Positions 37,236 through 50,500 of a stretch of 64,000 nt of DNA are shown in pieces; position 1 is the stretch's first letter, and each line of letters starts with the position of its first letter. Below the pieces are notes generated by a model. That model was not told the DNA's origin, did not search any database, and was given only the letters and a program-made list of their open reading frames with translations. Position numbers and translations under genes: made by a program. Source of the stretch: Macrocystis pyrifera (lineage: Eukaryota > Sar > Phaeophyceae > Laminariales > Laminariaceae); contig JASSKH010000025.1 in NCBI GenBank assembly GCA_031763025.1, forward strand, positions 6,652,689 through 6,716,688, read 5' to 3'.

Positions 37236-38184
37236 TTAAGTTCAGAAGGTCGGGACACTTTGTATCCCTGAACTGGTTTGCTTATTAAGCCGGTACTCGT
37301 TGGTCCTCACGTGTGTTGTTTGCTTAGAGATATAAGAAGAGCACCTTTATTCCTTTCGTGCACGCGGAGGCTGGGAGCTTCATCTAAGATACGCTTCTCA
37401 AGTACTACAAATACGATCCCAGTGCCTGAACCCAGGTAATTTCTGGGATTTCAGCCTCATTCAAAGTAGTACCACAACACTAGCCCACTCTGACGAGCCG
37501 TATATGTAGAATTATATGGAATTGGTGGAAACCCCGATTCCACAAGCTAGAACATGAGTCGAAGATGCGGCTCCTCAAAACCCACTCCCACACCTCTGAA
37601 CGGCAAGGCAACGAAGTCGGCAAGGTACGTCAAAAAAGAGAAAGAAAGGGACGCCTAGCCTTAAGGGGCAGGGATAAATCGTCAGTGAAAGCCATCGCCA
37701 TGCCACCCGCAACGTGGGTGGGGCGAGAAAGTCTCTACGGAAAAGCGAAATGTGGACACAAAAAACAAGACGGTCCTGTTCCCAGTAGGTGTTGTCAAAC
37801 GTTATCCAGGTCGCCCCCAGCTCCCGAGCGGGGGGGGGGGCGGTAGGACGAGAAGAGAAATAACACGGAATACGCTAAGAACCACCTAAACCCAGCCCAC
37901 AACTCTGGAAACGTGTCCTGTGCCACGCCACTTCTTAAGTTCAGAAAGTCGGGACACTTTGTATCCCTGGACTGGTTTGCCTATTAAGCGGGTACTAGTT
38001 GGTACTCACGTGTGTTTGTTTGCTTAGAGATAGAAGAAGAGCAGCTTTATTCCTTTCGTGCACGCGGAGACTGGGAGCCAAGCTCTTTTTCCATCTAAGA
38101 CACGCCCCCCAAGTACTAAAAACACGATCCCAGTGCCTGAACCCCCAGGTAGTTCAGCCTCACATTCAAAGCAGTACCATAACA
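37233..38184 (+). mobile_element. TRIM-like element: two ~245-bp direct repeats around a ~455-bp non-coding core
   Basis: Direct repeats 37236-37479 and 37935-38184 are about 85-90% alike (TTAAGTTCAGAA, GTCGGGACACTTTGTATCCC, CCTTTCGTGCACGCGGAG, CGATCCCAGTGCCTGAACCC). Extended by one dinucleotide, the repeat runs TG...CA, as LTRs do, and GAGT flanks both outer ends. A solo copy exists at 32315-32601. The core shows no gag or pol. No clear primer-binding site or polypurine tract was found, so plain duplication remains possible. Confidence 0.55.
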
Positions 38185-40433
38185 GAGTGTTAATAACTAC
38201 TGTACTACAGTATTACTACGAGCATATGATGTGTTACCGGGCGCTGAAGAAAAAGCAGGTGGTGTTTTGTACAGTATTTTCATGCTGGTACTAGGATACG
38301 TATCGGTGGGGGGGGTATCGAACGAGACTCGCGCTCGATCGCTCGATGCGATAGGGTTCCAGAGTTATTTCCATCCGTCGTAGAATGCTAAAAACAAAAA
38401 TATATATATATGTACGACTTCGATTGAAGTCGGTATTATATATGGGTCGACACTTCAACTTTTCGTTCAGTATCAGCAAAAGCCAAAAAAACGGGATGCC
38501 AGGGGATGGGGGAACAAACCCGATGCGTATTTACGATATACCGTATATATACCGAAATTCCGATATATTCAGGACACGAAACTTTCAAGACTGTGTCCAA
38601 CACTTGTTATCATGTAAATCGTTTTGTTTTAATGCGTATCTTCTGATTCGTGTTCGTGTGTTGTCTCCTCCCTCCGCTCTTGTGTTTTGTCGCACGTTAG
38701 ATGCGGCCTACTGAATGCTCCTCCTAGCTGCTGCTGTCGGCACACCGATTCGTCGATGAAACCCCCCCACTCCTGCACCACGCCACCCTCACACCCACAA
38801 GTACTACAGTTAGTATACAACAATGGTCTCTCTACAGTACCGGGGTGTATGCGCCAGGCGACAATACCGGCACTATGGCGGCGGCAACCGGCACTAACTA
38901 CTCCGCGCGCTGCCACACTGGTGAATAATCCCATCTGTGCCAGGGATTTGTTTCACCGGCAATATATCGGGCAGCCGGCACTACTCAATCTGCGCTTCTT
39001 TTTTTTCTTCTCTTTTCCTTCCCACCATGTATTATCTGCGCCACTCTTTTTCTCTCTCCTTCCTATAATAGTCGAAACTCACACCCGGGGTCACCATGTA
39101 GGTTCCTCTCCCCCTCCCCTCCCCTCTGCGGTTTTTATCGCGACAAGACTTCGGCTCTTTTGCCCTTCACCACGTCGACTCGCATCGGATCAACCGGCAG
39201 TACAGAGGGACGAATACAGGTACAATAACATAGCGCAACCCGTGACCACCACGGCTTGCCCGGAAGGTCATTGAGGGTAAAAAACCTCACACGGGTTGAG
39301 ATGGAACGAGAAAAAGCCCCGACAAACATAAACGCACAGCAGCTGCAGCAGAAGCAGCAGAAGCAGCAGAAAACCTTCTCCAAGTTATACTGCGCTGTTG
39401 CAGCGCTGTCAACATAATACCAAGGAAGGCTTGTTTTCGCACTGCTCGCTGTGCTCCAGGTGGAATGATTACTTGCACCAACCTCACTAGGTTCCACGCA
39501 AAGAGCACACCGTAGTACAATTGGAGCAACCTCTATACCACTGCAAGAAAGAGACCACTCTCATTCCAAGTCGTTTGTCCCCCAAACGCTGCTCGCTGCA
39601 GCTTTGAAGGCCCCGCGGGATGCAGCATTGTCTGGCTCGCCACTCGTACCTACCTCTAGGTAGCCGCAGTTTTCCTATTGGTCGTATTTTTGAGCACCAA
39701 ATTAAATGTCTGTCTCCAAATACAGCATTAGTTTCCACGAAAGGTACCTGTAACTCCTTACTCTCGACCTATAATACGGCAACTGCATGACGCCAAGCGC
39801 TCTCTCTTAAACGCCAGCGGAGTCGACCTCTCACAATCCATCAATCGACCAATCAATCTATCTATCGATCAATCATCCAATCAACCAATCCACCATTCAA
39901 CCCACTGACCAATAAGTTCATCGACCGAAAACATGAACGCGTGGACCAATCAATATTCCACCAATCAAGCCGTCCACCATCACTGCGTCGACTAATCACT
40001 GCATCAACCAATTAACCCGTCGACCGAACAATCCATACCAACCATTCAATGCGTCCACCAATCAACCATCCACTGATTAAGCCGTCGACCAGTCAATACA
40101 TCGACCAATTAACCCATCGACCGATCAATCCACATCGGTCAATCAATTCGCCGACCAACAACCATCTGCTGATCAATCCGTCGACCAATCAATACATCCA
40201 CCAATCCTCCCGTCGACTGATCAATCTACATCGACCAATCAACCATTCACGAAACGTCTTTCTCTGCTCAAGCCGTCGACCAATCAAGCCGTCGATCAAC
40301 CAAATCTCCCGACGAAGTCCGTCAGCCAATCGACTCATCGACCAATCAGCCACCGCCCTGGCGCACGTACAGACAGACCGTATAGTACGACGAGTCAGTT
40401 CAGCTGCCCTACCTACCAGGTACACACGAGCAT
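38185..40433. other. Gene-poor stretch
   Basis: Contains a CCGG-MITE (38838-38983), a (CAG)n stretch near 39340-39375, and from 39836 to 40350 a degenerate minisatellite of units like CGACCAATCAAT. Open frames across these are repeat artefacts. Confidence 0.6.
38838..38983 (+). mobile_element. CCGG-MITE copy
   Basis: AGTACCGGGGTGTATGCGCC to CGGGCAGCCGGCACT; shares CCGGCACTAACTACTCCGCG and AATCCCATCTGTGCCAGGGA with the 63584 copy. Confidence 0.75.
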
Positions 40434-40650
40434 AGCACATTTCCGCTGAACTGTTTTCTGGCTGACGGGGTCCCTTAACCCAAAATCGTCAGAATACCAA
40501 TCTTGTTTCGAAAAATGACGTTTTTGTATACTTGGGCCATGAGATTATTCGTCGGGATGCAAATTGATTTTTGCCTCAGTTTTTCGGGTAGAGGTATGGG
40601 GCTCCTTAAGGTCAAGTGAGGAGCCTCAGAAATTTTAGGGTGAACCTCGC
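40434..40650 (+). repeat. Dispersed repeat G, copy without poly(G)
   Basis: Matches 20384-20675 but carries GACGTTTTTGTATACTTGGG where that copy has 73 G residues. Confidence 0.75.
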
Positions 40651-41274
40651 TACCGTAAAACGCCTCGGTACGTTGCATTGACACAGCATTGCAAAACAAA
40701 AAACACACTCACACATTCAACAGAATTCCCCCCGCGGACACGCGTACTCTTGCTATACGCACCCACGCCGATTGCGGCAACCATCGCACAGAAAGAACGT
40801 ACGCGTGCAGCAGTAGTGCATGCACGCCACAGAGAGGGAGGGATAGGGGCATAAGGGGCAGACCTCAAGCTCCGATCGCGATTTACACGGTGAGGTACAT
40901 GCTCGCAATACAACCCATTTTGATGTGCCGAACAAGTGAGACCCGTCTGAGTATTAATATGAAAACCAAAACCGTCCTTAATGTTTCCGAACAGAGTGTT
41001 ACGTCTTATCTCCGACATGTAACGACCGATTGGTTATGAGCATGAACTCCAGGACGGTCCGTAAATTTCTGAACAGAGAGGTAAGCCATACCCGGCTTAT
41101 AGAGAGGCGGCCGGCCTCCGCTATCGATCAAACTCTACGAGTAGCGAACCCGAGGCAGAAACGGGCGAAGCATGGCGATGAATGAATCCTTGGAAATGCA
41201 CGACTGCGAAAGCGAGCGTATTGTAAGAAGAAAATAACGTCGGCTACGTAATACACAAAATCAAGAAGGCAGGC

Positions 41275-41535
41275 AAAGCAATGCAAGGCAAAGCAGAGCA
41301 AAGCAAAGCAAGGCAAAGCAAGGCAAGGCAAAGCAAGGCAAAGCAATGCAAGTCAAAGCGATGCAACGAAAAGCAAAGTAAAGCAAAGCAAAAGCAAAGC
41401 AAGGCAAAGCAAAGCAAAGCAAAGCAAAGCCAAGCCAAGCCAAGCCAAGCAAAGCAAAGCAAAGCAACGCAACGCAAAGCAAAGCAAAGCAAAGCAAAGC
41501 AAAGCAAAGCAAGGCAAGGCAAAGCAAAGCAAGCA
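41275..41535 (+). repeat. (GCAAA)n pentanucleotide tract
   Basis: About 260 nt of AAGCAAAGCAAAGC with GGCAA and ACGCAA variants. It opens all frames, giving spurious ORFs. Confidence 0.95.
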
Positions 41536-43568
41536 GGCACGCACCACTCTCTCTCGCTCCGTACCTATCTCTTATCTCTGTCTGCCAGCCCCCGCAACAC
41601 TCAGTACATCAAGCCACAGGAGGGAAAAAAACAAAACCAATCGTGATCTAGGATGGAGTTCCAAAAGTCCGTGCACAAACATGCCTTCGAAACAACGAAA
41701 CCCGCCTAACGAATACCACAAGCGAGCCGTAGAGTACAACGCCCAGTCACCATTATCATCACCATAACGTGATTCGCTCTTAAACTATAAATATAGTAGC
41801 AGCATTGATAAACTACATGGACGACTCCAACTATTACCAATATCGTACCAAGCTCTACTTAAACTACACTTTTCTTACGAGCACGACTGCAGTACAGGCA
41901 GTACACTTTCTACGTTCTCCTCCCGCGTGTTCTGCTTCCACACGGAATCAAGTTGTCGTCCTGAGGTCGACTGGTGGTTCGGATCGATCGATCGATATTT
42001 TTACAGGCTGTTGCTTCGATCGACCGGTCCTGAAGATCCAAGAGCAAGTGATCCAAGACCCTTCCACCCAAGGTTCGTCCATCCAAGATCCTTTCATCCG
42101 AGATCCTCTCATCAAAAACCCTTTGATCCAAGACCCTTCGATCCCCAACATACTTTGGTCCTTTGACATCATTCGATTTGTCGGCCCTGTCTTATGCCGG
42201 GGGGTGGGTAACCGCCAAGGCTCAGAGCATGCAACGACCAAGCTTATCGAACGAGGCAAGAGAAACAAAAATGAGAAGAGAGTGTGAGAAACGGGAGAAA
42301 TATACGTATAAAAACGAGAAAAAAAAAACACACACACACACACCAGCAACGACAACCGAGACACGAAAAAAAAAAAGTATCAAACTCACTCATTCAGCAG
42401 AAGCAAATACATGCAACAGCAACAGAAAATACAGAAGCAAACACAACTCAACAAAAAAAAAGAGCAAGCACACTAAAAAAAAACAGCAGAAAAAATCAAC
42501 AGCGACAGCAGAAGAACGAAAAAAGAGGGGGAATGGAAACAAGAAAGAACGAAAAGGAATTAAGAAAAAAAAAAAAAGACGAAAATAAAAAAAAACAAAA
42601 ACATAATGGCAAAATCAAAAGGATCACGCGACAAAACTTTCCACGCAGTGATGAATGGGGAGCAAGCAGGAGGAAGAAAAAAATACGCACTTTGCGAAAA
42701 AAAAATATGAGAATCCATTGTGGGCACAGATACGTGTGTGTTTATTAATCAATTGTAATACCCCCCCCCTCTCTCCCCACTCCCCGTCTCCAACGAGGCG
42801 TACTCTCCGCCTCAAACCTAGCACACCGCCCTTCAAAACAAATCCTCCCCTCTCCCCCTCCCCCCCTCTCCCCTTCACCGGCCCCTCTCTCCTCAAAACT
42901 CTCGAACTCCTGCCGCAAAGCGCCGAATCCATTCAGTCCAACAAGCAAGAAAGCCAAATACTTATATAGGTAAACCCCACCCAATAATCGACCACGCAGC
43001 AAGAAAAAAAAAATATATATATATGATCCAGTCGCAAAAAAAAAAAAAAACTCAAGTCAAGGAAAAACGAAAACTTGTGAGCCGGGATTTTTTTTTTTTC
43101 TTTTCTTTTTTTTGCGTATGTACCCGCAAAAAACTCATCCCACACTAATTCCAAGCGTTTTTTTGTCCCTAAAAAATCTGAGTACAGTCAGTTCTTAACA
43201 CGTTCAGGACTGCACTCCCATTTTGGGGGGGGAAATTTACTCAGGGAATTAGAGTCAGATTGAAGTTTCCGTGCAGTGCAGTGCAAAACTGTTACACAAG
43301 GGGGGGGGGGGGGAGGTTGAAGGCGCCAACTCCGAAGAGGGATAATCGGACAGCGGTCTTCGAATGACTACACGTGCGTACAGCCGGAATTCGCGCGGGC
43401 GGAAGAGGTCGTTCGCCTTCGCCAAGATAAGATAAATAAAATAAAAAGTCGAACGCAAGAAAGAAAAGGAAGAAAGGAAGAAAGAAAAACCCGCGCAAGA
43501 CGCACAATACGCTACAGTCGGCCGAAATGATGTCGACCTTTTCTTGCGCTGAAAGCAACCAAGAGCTT

Positions 43569-43601
<33 letters not shown>

Positions 43602-44084
43602 CGCCCCCTCCTTCATCCCAACGCAACCCCCCCGAGACCACACCCCCTCTCCTCCAACTCCTCCACTCTCCCCCCTGGCCACCCCCCCCCCACTCCCCCA
43701 AACACGCCTCAGCCGTTCGCAAGTCTCTGGCGCCAACGCGAAAAACAGCGCACCGGGTTGGGTGTGCATGGTTGATTGCATTGCAGCTGCTGTATCTATT
43801 ATCTAGGGTCTAGGGTGACTGGACGATACTAGTCGTTGTCGCGTGACTTCGAATACTCGTGGTTGTTCTGTTTCTGTGCCCTTAAGACACAATCCAGAAT
43901 AACAACAAAAAAACTTAGGGTTAGGGTCAGGGTCAAGGAGGGAAGAAAACCGTAAAAGGAGGCGTTAACCTCTTCTCTAGAACCGCATTCACGTTTTTTT
44001 TAAGGGACGGCTCACTTGGAGTTGGGTGGGGTGACTCAACGCGGTCGTAAAAAAGGATGCCCGCCCCCGTATCTACCGAGGGGT

Positions 44085-44462
44085 GACAGGGAATGAGCAT
44101 TCCTATTGAACGCCTCCCCATACGACTACGGCCATGCATGACATGACGTGACATGAGCACCCCTCCACCCCCCCCCCCCCCCCCCCTCTCATCTTAGGAA
44201 GGGGCCACACCAGAGAACGAATCAACTAACTCGACGACTGTCATCCGTATGCAAGAAAGTCCGCATCACAAGCGGTTCTTTCTGAGAAGGATGCAGCTCG
44301 CGCTCTCATGCGACTCGCCGAACACCTCACGGCGCTTCAAGCTTTGGTGCATGCAAAATGTCTAGCCTGGTCGGTGTAAACCGGATGGGCTCCGTCCTGG
44401 CATTGTAGGGATGCGAGGGTCTTAAGGTCATATGACTGCGGCTATGCATAACACACCTCCTC
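44085..44462 (+). repeat. CR-A copies, one with C tail
   Basis: A first fragment ends near 44160 (CTACGGCCATGCATGACATG) with poly(C) at about 44168-44186. A longer one runs from 44200 (GGCCACACC) through GAGAAGGATGCAGCTCGCGC and GGCATTGTAGGGATGCGAGG to GCTATGCATAACACACC. Confidence 0.7.
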
Positions 44463-45025
44463 TACCGAAGCCATCGCAACTCACTCGTCCACTCTTTTTC
44501 AACCGCCTGTTTCCCTCTTAGGAGACAAAAAACAAGAAGAAGAAAAAAAAAAAATGCAACTCGGCGCGTGCGGCTATCATACCTCCACACCAGCTCAATT
44601 TTCTATTTAGTCTCGCTCTTTCGTTCCTTCGCGTCCTCTGCCCGCATCTAAATGCTTCGTTCTGTCTCTTCCTTTGGGCGACAACGCGATCGACCAAGCT
44701 AATCGATCTAACGACCGAACTACAAACTGATCGATCGACCGAGCTAGTGGAACGACCTAGCTAATCGATCGATCGAGCTGCCTCTCCCCCGACCGGCCGT
44801 CTACTCTAACGAAGGCAAGCAAACCTTCTCCCCAAGACTCTTGTAGTACGATGCAATACAACGCGGCGCAATGCAACACGGTTCGATGCCATGCGGTTCG
44901 ATTTGTGTCGGCGTTGCCGTTCGATTATGTCCACCCCCCGCCCCCCCCCGTCCCCGTCGTCGGAATCCCTCTCTAAACAAGCGAGTCCGCGCCAGCGTCA
45001 GCATCTCCTCGGTGCCCTCCTCCCC

Positions 45026-45391
45026 CTACCGCCCCCCCCCGACCCTAATAGTACCCCCAACCCCGATCCCATCCCCCGGGTACCTTAAGCCTCCCCCTCC
45101 CCAACGCCCCTCTCGTGAGTCGGCACCGAAGCTACCACCGGGGGTGATATCGTCATCGACATCAACACCATCTCGGAAGAAAGTCTCGTCATCTTCTCCA
45201 TCATAATCGTCTTCCTCGGCGTCCATCATCATGCCGGGAACGTTCCTCGGACCACGCCAGCGCCCTTGGCCTGCTGCTGCTGCTGCATCGCTGTAGTGTC
45301 CTTCCCCACCCTCTTCCTCCTCCATCCCCTCGTTCTCTTCTTCGTCGTCCGCGTCGCCGCCGTCCTCTACCACCCCTCCCTCCTCTATGAT
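45026..45391 (-). CDS. Unknown gene, acidic terminal or penultimate exon
   Basis: TCGGCAG|ATC joins in phase 0 to the previous exon. The product is Glu/Asp-rich (IIEEGGVVEDGGDADDEEEN; DAEEDDYDGEDDE). It either stops at 45026 or splices out at TTAAG|GTACCC (45084) to an exon not found. Confidence 0.5.
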   Translation of the reverse strand: MIEEGGVVEDGGDADDEEENEGMEEEEGGEGHYSDAAAAAGQGRWRGPRNVPGMMMDAEEDDYDGEDDETFFRDGVDVDDDITPGGSFGADSREGRWGGGGLRYPGDGIGVGGTIRVGGGR

Positions 45392-47540
45392 CTGCCGAAA
45401 AAACATCGCCGAAGAAATTTGGTTGACGAACACACTTGGTCAGTTTGTATTGCTAAAAATAGAGTACATCAATCGTCTTCAAAAAAGAATGAGGGGAACG
45501 ACTGAAGGCAGCCAGCCCACCACAAAAAGTGTTAAGAAAAAAAAAAGGCAAGAGAGAGAAAAAAAACGGGGTCAGCGCAGGCGGCTAGCACCGCAAGTGG
45601 AAGAGAAAAACCAGCACAACCGCAAGAAAAAAAAAAAAAAAAAAAAAACGAAAAAAAAAAAAAAACCCGCAGTCGAGAGACACTCCCCCGCGTCGCCAAA
45701 AAAAAACGATTTAGTGCACTATATGGAGGCGGTCAGTCGAAGGGGTCAAACCGCGGGCTTCTATGATAGCATATTTGATTTTTTGGTCGAAATGTACTAA
45801 TAAATAGTTTTAGTGTAGAGGACTGTCAGTCAAGGGGTCCAACCGGTCAGTCAAGGGTTACACCGCGGTCTCCCACTGGAGCATACTTTAGTTACTACAG
45901 TAGGTTTAGTATCGAAAGCGGTCAGTCAACGCAGTTTTGATCCAGATGCATTATCAAAAGTTTTAGCGCAGAGGACGGTCAGCTAAGGAGTCCAACCGCG
46001 TCCTCCTGTTGCAGCATATTCGCTGTTTTGGTCGAAACACACAAGTTTGAGTGAGGAGGGCCGTCAGTCTAGGGGTCAAACCGGTCAGTCAAGGGGTCAA
46101 GTCGCGGTCTCCTACGATAGCACATTCGGTATTTGGTTCAAATACACCTGAATAGCTAGTAATGTATTCACTAAATACACAAGTTTTAGCGTAGAGGGCG
46201 GTCAGTGGAGGGGTCATACCGGTCAGTCGAGGGGTCAAACCGCGGTCTCCTAGCGTATTTGCTGCTTAGGTCTTAGCACATCTAAATACACTAGTTTCAG
46301 TGAAGAGGAAGATCAGTCAACGCGTCAAACTGGTCAGTCCAACCGCGGCTTCCTTGAATCCTTACCGTTTTGGCATAAATTCACCAGTTTTAGTGTAGAG
46401 GGCGGTCAGTCGAGGAGTCATACCGGTCAGTCACGGCGGGTCAAACCCGTCAGTCAAGGGGGTTAAACCTCGGTCTCCTGGTATATATGGCATATTCGCT
46501 CATGCGTCACCGTACCTCAAAGAGCTCTACCGTCCGCGCGTCAAACAGCCTCATGTCCGACGTAGTCTTCACGAACAGGAGGCTCCACAGATAGATCGAC
46601 TGCCACGGCTCATCCACGGCAGTAACTCTCGTCAACACGCCCGCCTCCACGCCCGCCTCCACCAGAAACCCCAGCCCCAAACCGCTGACCCCGCCATCCC
46701 CCGCCCCCGCGCCGTGCGCAACCCCCCCCCCCCCCTCCCCTCCCCCCCCCTCCCGAAACCCCAGCGTCGCCCGCCATTGGTGGGATCGACACCGCCTGAT
46801 CTCGAGCGCTCGGGTGTGCAGGAGGGTGACGGCCTGACTCCACAAGGTCCGGATCGGAAATCGTGAAAACCCCCATGACTTCCCCAGTGGAAACTCCCTT
46901 TTCCCCCTCGTCCTTCCCACCCCCGCCCAGAGCCTCGGCTCCGCCTCCTGCCCCGCCCTCGGCTCCGCCTTTTTTCCGCTGTCGGTAGTGACATTTGCGG
47001 TGCCGTCGGTAACCACAGCGCCGGAGGCCCACGCGCCGGAGATCGCCGCGGCCCCCGCGCTGCATGATGCCCTTGGTGAGGCCCGGCTTGTTGGACGAGG
47101 CCGATCGGCCAGCACCCCCACCACCACCGCCACCACTTCCGCTACCGCCGCCGCCGCCGCGCCCCTCTCTCGCCGCCATCGAACCCGCCCGTTGTCTCTT
47201 CCTCCTGCTGCTGCTGCTGCTGCTCCTGCTCCTGCTCCTGCTGTTGGAGAAGGGACCACACAGCGGTGTACGGCGGGGGGGGGCGAGCGCGCGCGGGAGG
47301 GGGGGGGGGGGGGGGGGAGTACTCATGTCAGGCACGGCCGTAGTCATATGACCACAAACCCTCGCGTCCTTACAACGCCGGGATGGAGCACGTCCGGTTT
47401 TCACCGACCAGGCAGGCATTGATTGCTTGCACCAAGCGCGAGGCGCCGTAGGGTATTTGGGGACTCGCATAAAGGGTGAGCGGCATCCTACTGCATGCCG
47501 CTTGTGGGGGAAGGGGGGGGGGGGGGGGGGGGGGGGGGAT

Positions 47541-47571
<31 letters not shown>

Positions 47572-50500
47572 CGGAGGGGCGACATTTTGTTGTGTAACTG
47601 GTTGTAGTTTTTGTTATCATATGCGTGTGAGTGTTTCTGGTCCACGCGCTCTCCTTCTCTCCCAACGAAAAACGGCAAACAAAATCGGTGGAGAAGAGGA
47701 TTCCCGCCCCGCCCTCCTTTCCCAACCTTCCTGTTCCCTTCAATATACTTCGACAATCCTTGGATAAATTCTTCAACACCCTTTCTTATCGTTCCACACG
47801 CCTGCCATACCCTTCCATGTGCATTCCTCCTCCCACATCCCCCGTTGCCCTTCAATGTCCCTCCATTGCCCTTCCACGAATCCCTCCATATATTTCCATA
47901 TATTTCCATACCCTTCCACAGATCACTCTAAAAAACCCTTTCGCATATTTCCATATTATTCCATAGATTCTCTCATGGACCTTCCATACACCCACGTATA
48001 TCCTTCCATAGATCCTTCCATCTGATATTTCCATGCACACCTTCCATATATTCGGTATACCCTTCCATACACCCATTCCGTACAATCCTGGCATATCCTT
48101 ACCACACAATCATTCCACAATACCCTTCCCACACCCTTCCCACGCCCACCCCTCTATTTTTCATTGCCTTCTCCTCTCCCCCCCGCCCCCCCCTGCCTCC
48201 CCCCTCTCCCTCCTCTCCTCATCGTTCCTTCCATTCACACGGTATACCTCGGTTCCGTACAGCCGTTCCATATCCCCACCATACACCTCTTCCGCAATAC
48301 CCTCCCACACCCTTCCCACACCCATCGGTACCTTCCACGTCGTCTTCTTCTCCCCGTCCCCCCCCCGCCTCCTCCCCCTCTCCCCCCTTCTTGCTCATCC
48401 TCGTTCCAGGGAGGGCACAGGCCCAGAGGCCGCAGAACGTCCCTCCTTGCGGCAAACATGACCGCACATACAGCCGCCCGCTGATCTAGGGAAACGTCCC
48501 CACTGTCGCCACCACCACCACCACCACCATCCTTACCGCTACCGACTTTAGTTACCGGCATCGCCATGAGGGATACCAAAGGCCAGAGAACGCGACGCAT
48601 GGCCCAACCCTGTGGGAATGACGGAACGGTGTGCGACAGGCACCGCACCGGGGGGGGGGGGGGAGGGGGAGGGTGGGTTGGGGTGGGGTGGGGTGGGGTG
48701 GGGTGGCGTGGGTGTGTGGAATGGTGGGGAGTGTTACGGTACGGTAAGTCAAATTATGTTATGTCATGGTATGCTATGCTATGCTACGCTATGCTACGGT
48801 ACGGTACGGTATGGTATGCATGGTATGGTAGAGGAGGGTAGAGTATGGTCGTACGGTATGGTATGGTATGGTATGGTATGGTACGGTATGGTATGTTACG
48901 GTAATGTATGGTATGGTATGGTATGGTATGACATGACATGATATGGTATGGTATGTTATGGTATGTTATGGTATGGTATGGTATGGTATGGTTTGGTATG
49001 GTATGGTATGGTATGGTATGGTATGGTATGGTATGGTATGGTATGGTATGGTATGGTATGGTATGGTATGGTATGGTATGGTATGGTATGACATGACATG
49101 GTATGGTATGTTATGGTATGGTATGGTATGGTATGGTATGGTATGGTATGTTACGGTATGTTACGGTACGGTACGGTTTGGTATGGTATGGTATGATATA
49201 CTATGGTATGGGATGGCACGGTATGGTATACTGTATGTTATGGTATGGCATGGTACGGTACAGTACGGTGCCGTATGAGTACGGTGCGGTATGGGATGGT
49301 ATGGTACCGTATAGCATGGTCTCCTTCCTTCATTCTTCCCTCCCTCTCTTCATCCATCCCTCCGTCCTTCCCCCCTTTACCGCCCCCCTCCCACCTCCTC
49401 AAAACTCCCCTCACCTCCCACGGAGCCGCAAGGACGCAAGACCTGAACCAACAGTGCTCGGGCGACAGCGCCAAAGCTTCCGCCGCCTCGCGCAGAGAGC
49501 TCCGGCTGCTGCTGCTGCTGCTGCTGCTTGCGCTGCCGCCCGGCCTCGCTGGACCTTCCGAGGGGATCGCTGAACCCGCCTGATACCCTTCAGTCCCCAG
49601 CATACCCCCCCTAGCCGCCAACCACCGCAAGACCCCGCCACCTAGGTCAATCCCAGAAGAGACGGCAGGGTGACCAGGGATACCACGGACGGTCAACGGC
49701 GGCGGTTTACCATCACCCCCCCCCCCTCCTTCTGCTGCTGCTGGTACAGGCGGGGCTGGCTCTCGGGCGATGTTTTTCCCGTGGTCGTAGTAGCAGTCGT
49801 CGATGCGGCGGTGGGGGCCGGGGTTAGCGGAGGCGTGGCCGTGAGGACCATGGACCGCTCCATCATGGCCATAACGAGCTCGTCTTGCTTCTGCAAGGAG
49901 GACAGGGGAGATAGGGGGCGGGGTTGTTACATGGGAGGGAGGCGGGACGGGGGGGGGGGGGGGGGGGGGTAGGTGAGGTGTGTTGGTGAGTGCGTGGGTG
50001 GGTGGTGTGGGGGGGCGGGAGGGGGTAGGGAGGGACGACGGCTGGGTGGGTGCCCTTTTTATACTCATACGGTCAATAATGAGCAGGAAGCGACTGCTAC
50101 TACTTTCCTTTTGGTTTTTATTTTTATTTCTTCGTCCTCCGGCGGATTGCAAAAAAAAAAAAAACTTCAAGCTCCCCACGCTTCCGCGTTCAGATTCGGT
50201 GTCGTGTTGTCAACGTAACAACATAGCTCCCGTTGCAACATCAAAACAGGCTGCTGTTACCACTGGCGCTTGGGCACGTTGACCCTACTATTGATACCAC
50301 CACCACCACCACCACCACCACCACCACCACCACCACCACCACCACCACCACATCACCACCACCACCATCAACCACCATCGACTATTACGGAGGACCATAG
50401 TAGGTAGGACCTACGGTACACACAAAAAAACTACCAGGTACATATTTCCCTATTTTTACTGACAATATCTGGTCCTATTTACTACCAGGTATGGTCCCCC

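Larger units (their letters stand above)
40651..45025. other. Gene-poor stretch rich in simple repeats
   Basis: Holds a GCAAA pentanucleotide tract (41275-41535), short ATCCAAGACCCTTTC-like repeats (42045-42145), an A-rich tract (42240-42720), a 31-C run (43570-43600) and CR-A fragments (44085-44462). The frame on the minus strand at 43670-43781 (GALFFALAPETCERLRRVWG) looks protein-like but cannot be joined in phase to the neighbouring gene. Confidence 0.55.

Noticed and set aside
41281-41646. Open frames rich in AKQSKA or LLCFALLCFAL
   Set aside because: They are translations of the GCAAA pentanucleotide tract, which has no stop codons in several frames.
41805-42287. 160-codon plus-strand gene with IQDP repeats
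   Set aside because: The repeated part comes from short ATCCAAGACCC repeats, and the rest shows no family resemblance or splice context.
43915-43936. Interstitial telomere (TTAGGGTTAGGG)
   Set aside because: Only two units followed by variants; too short to mean more than chance.
48569-49573. Open frames of YGMVWYGMVW
   Set aside because: Produced by the GGTAT satellite; no start, domain or codon signal beyond the repeat.
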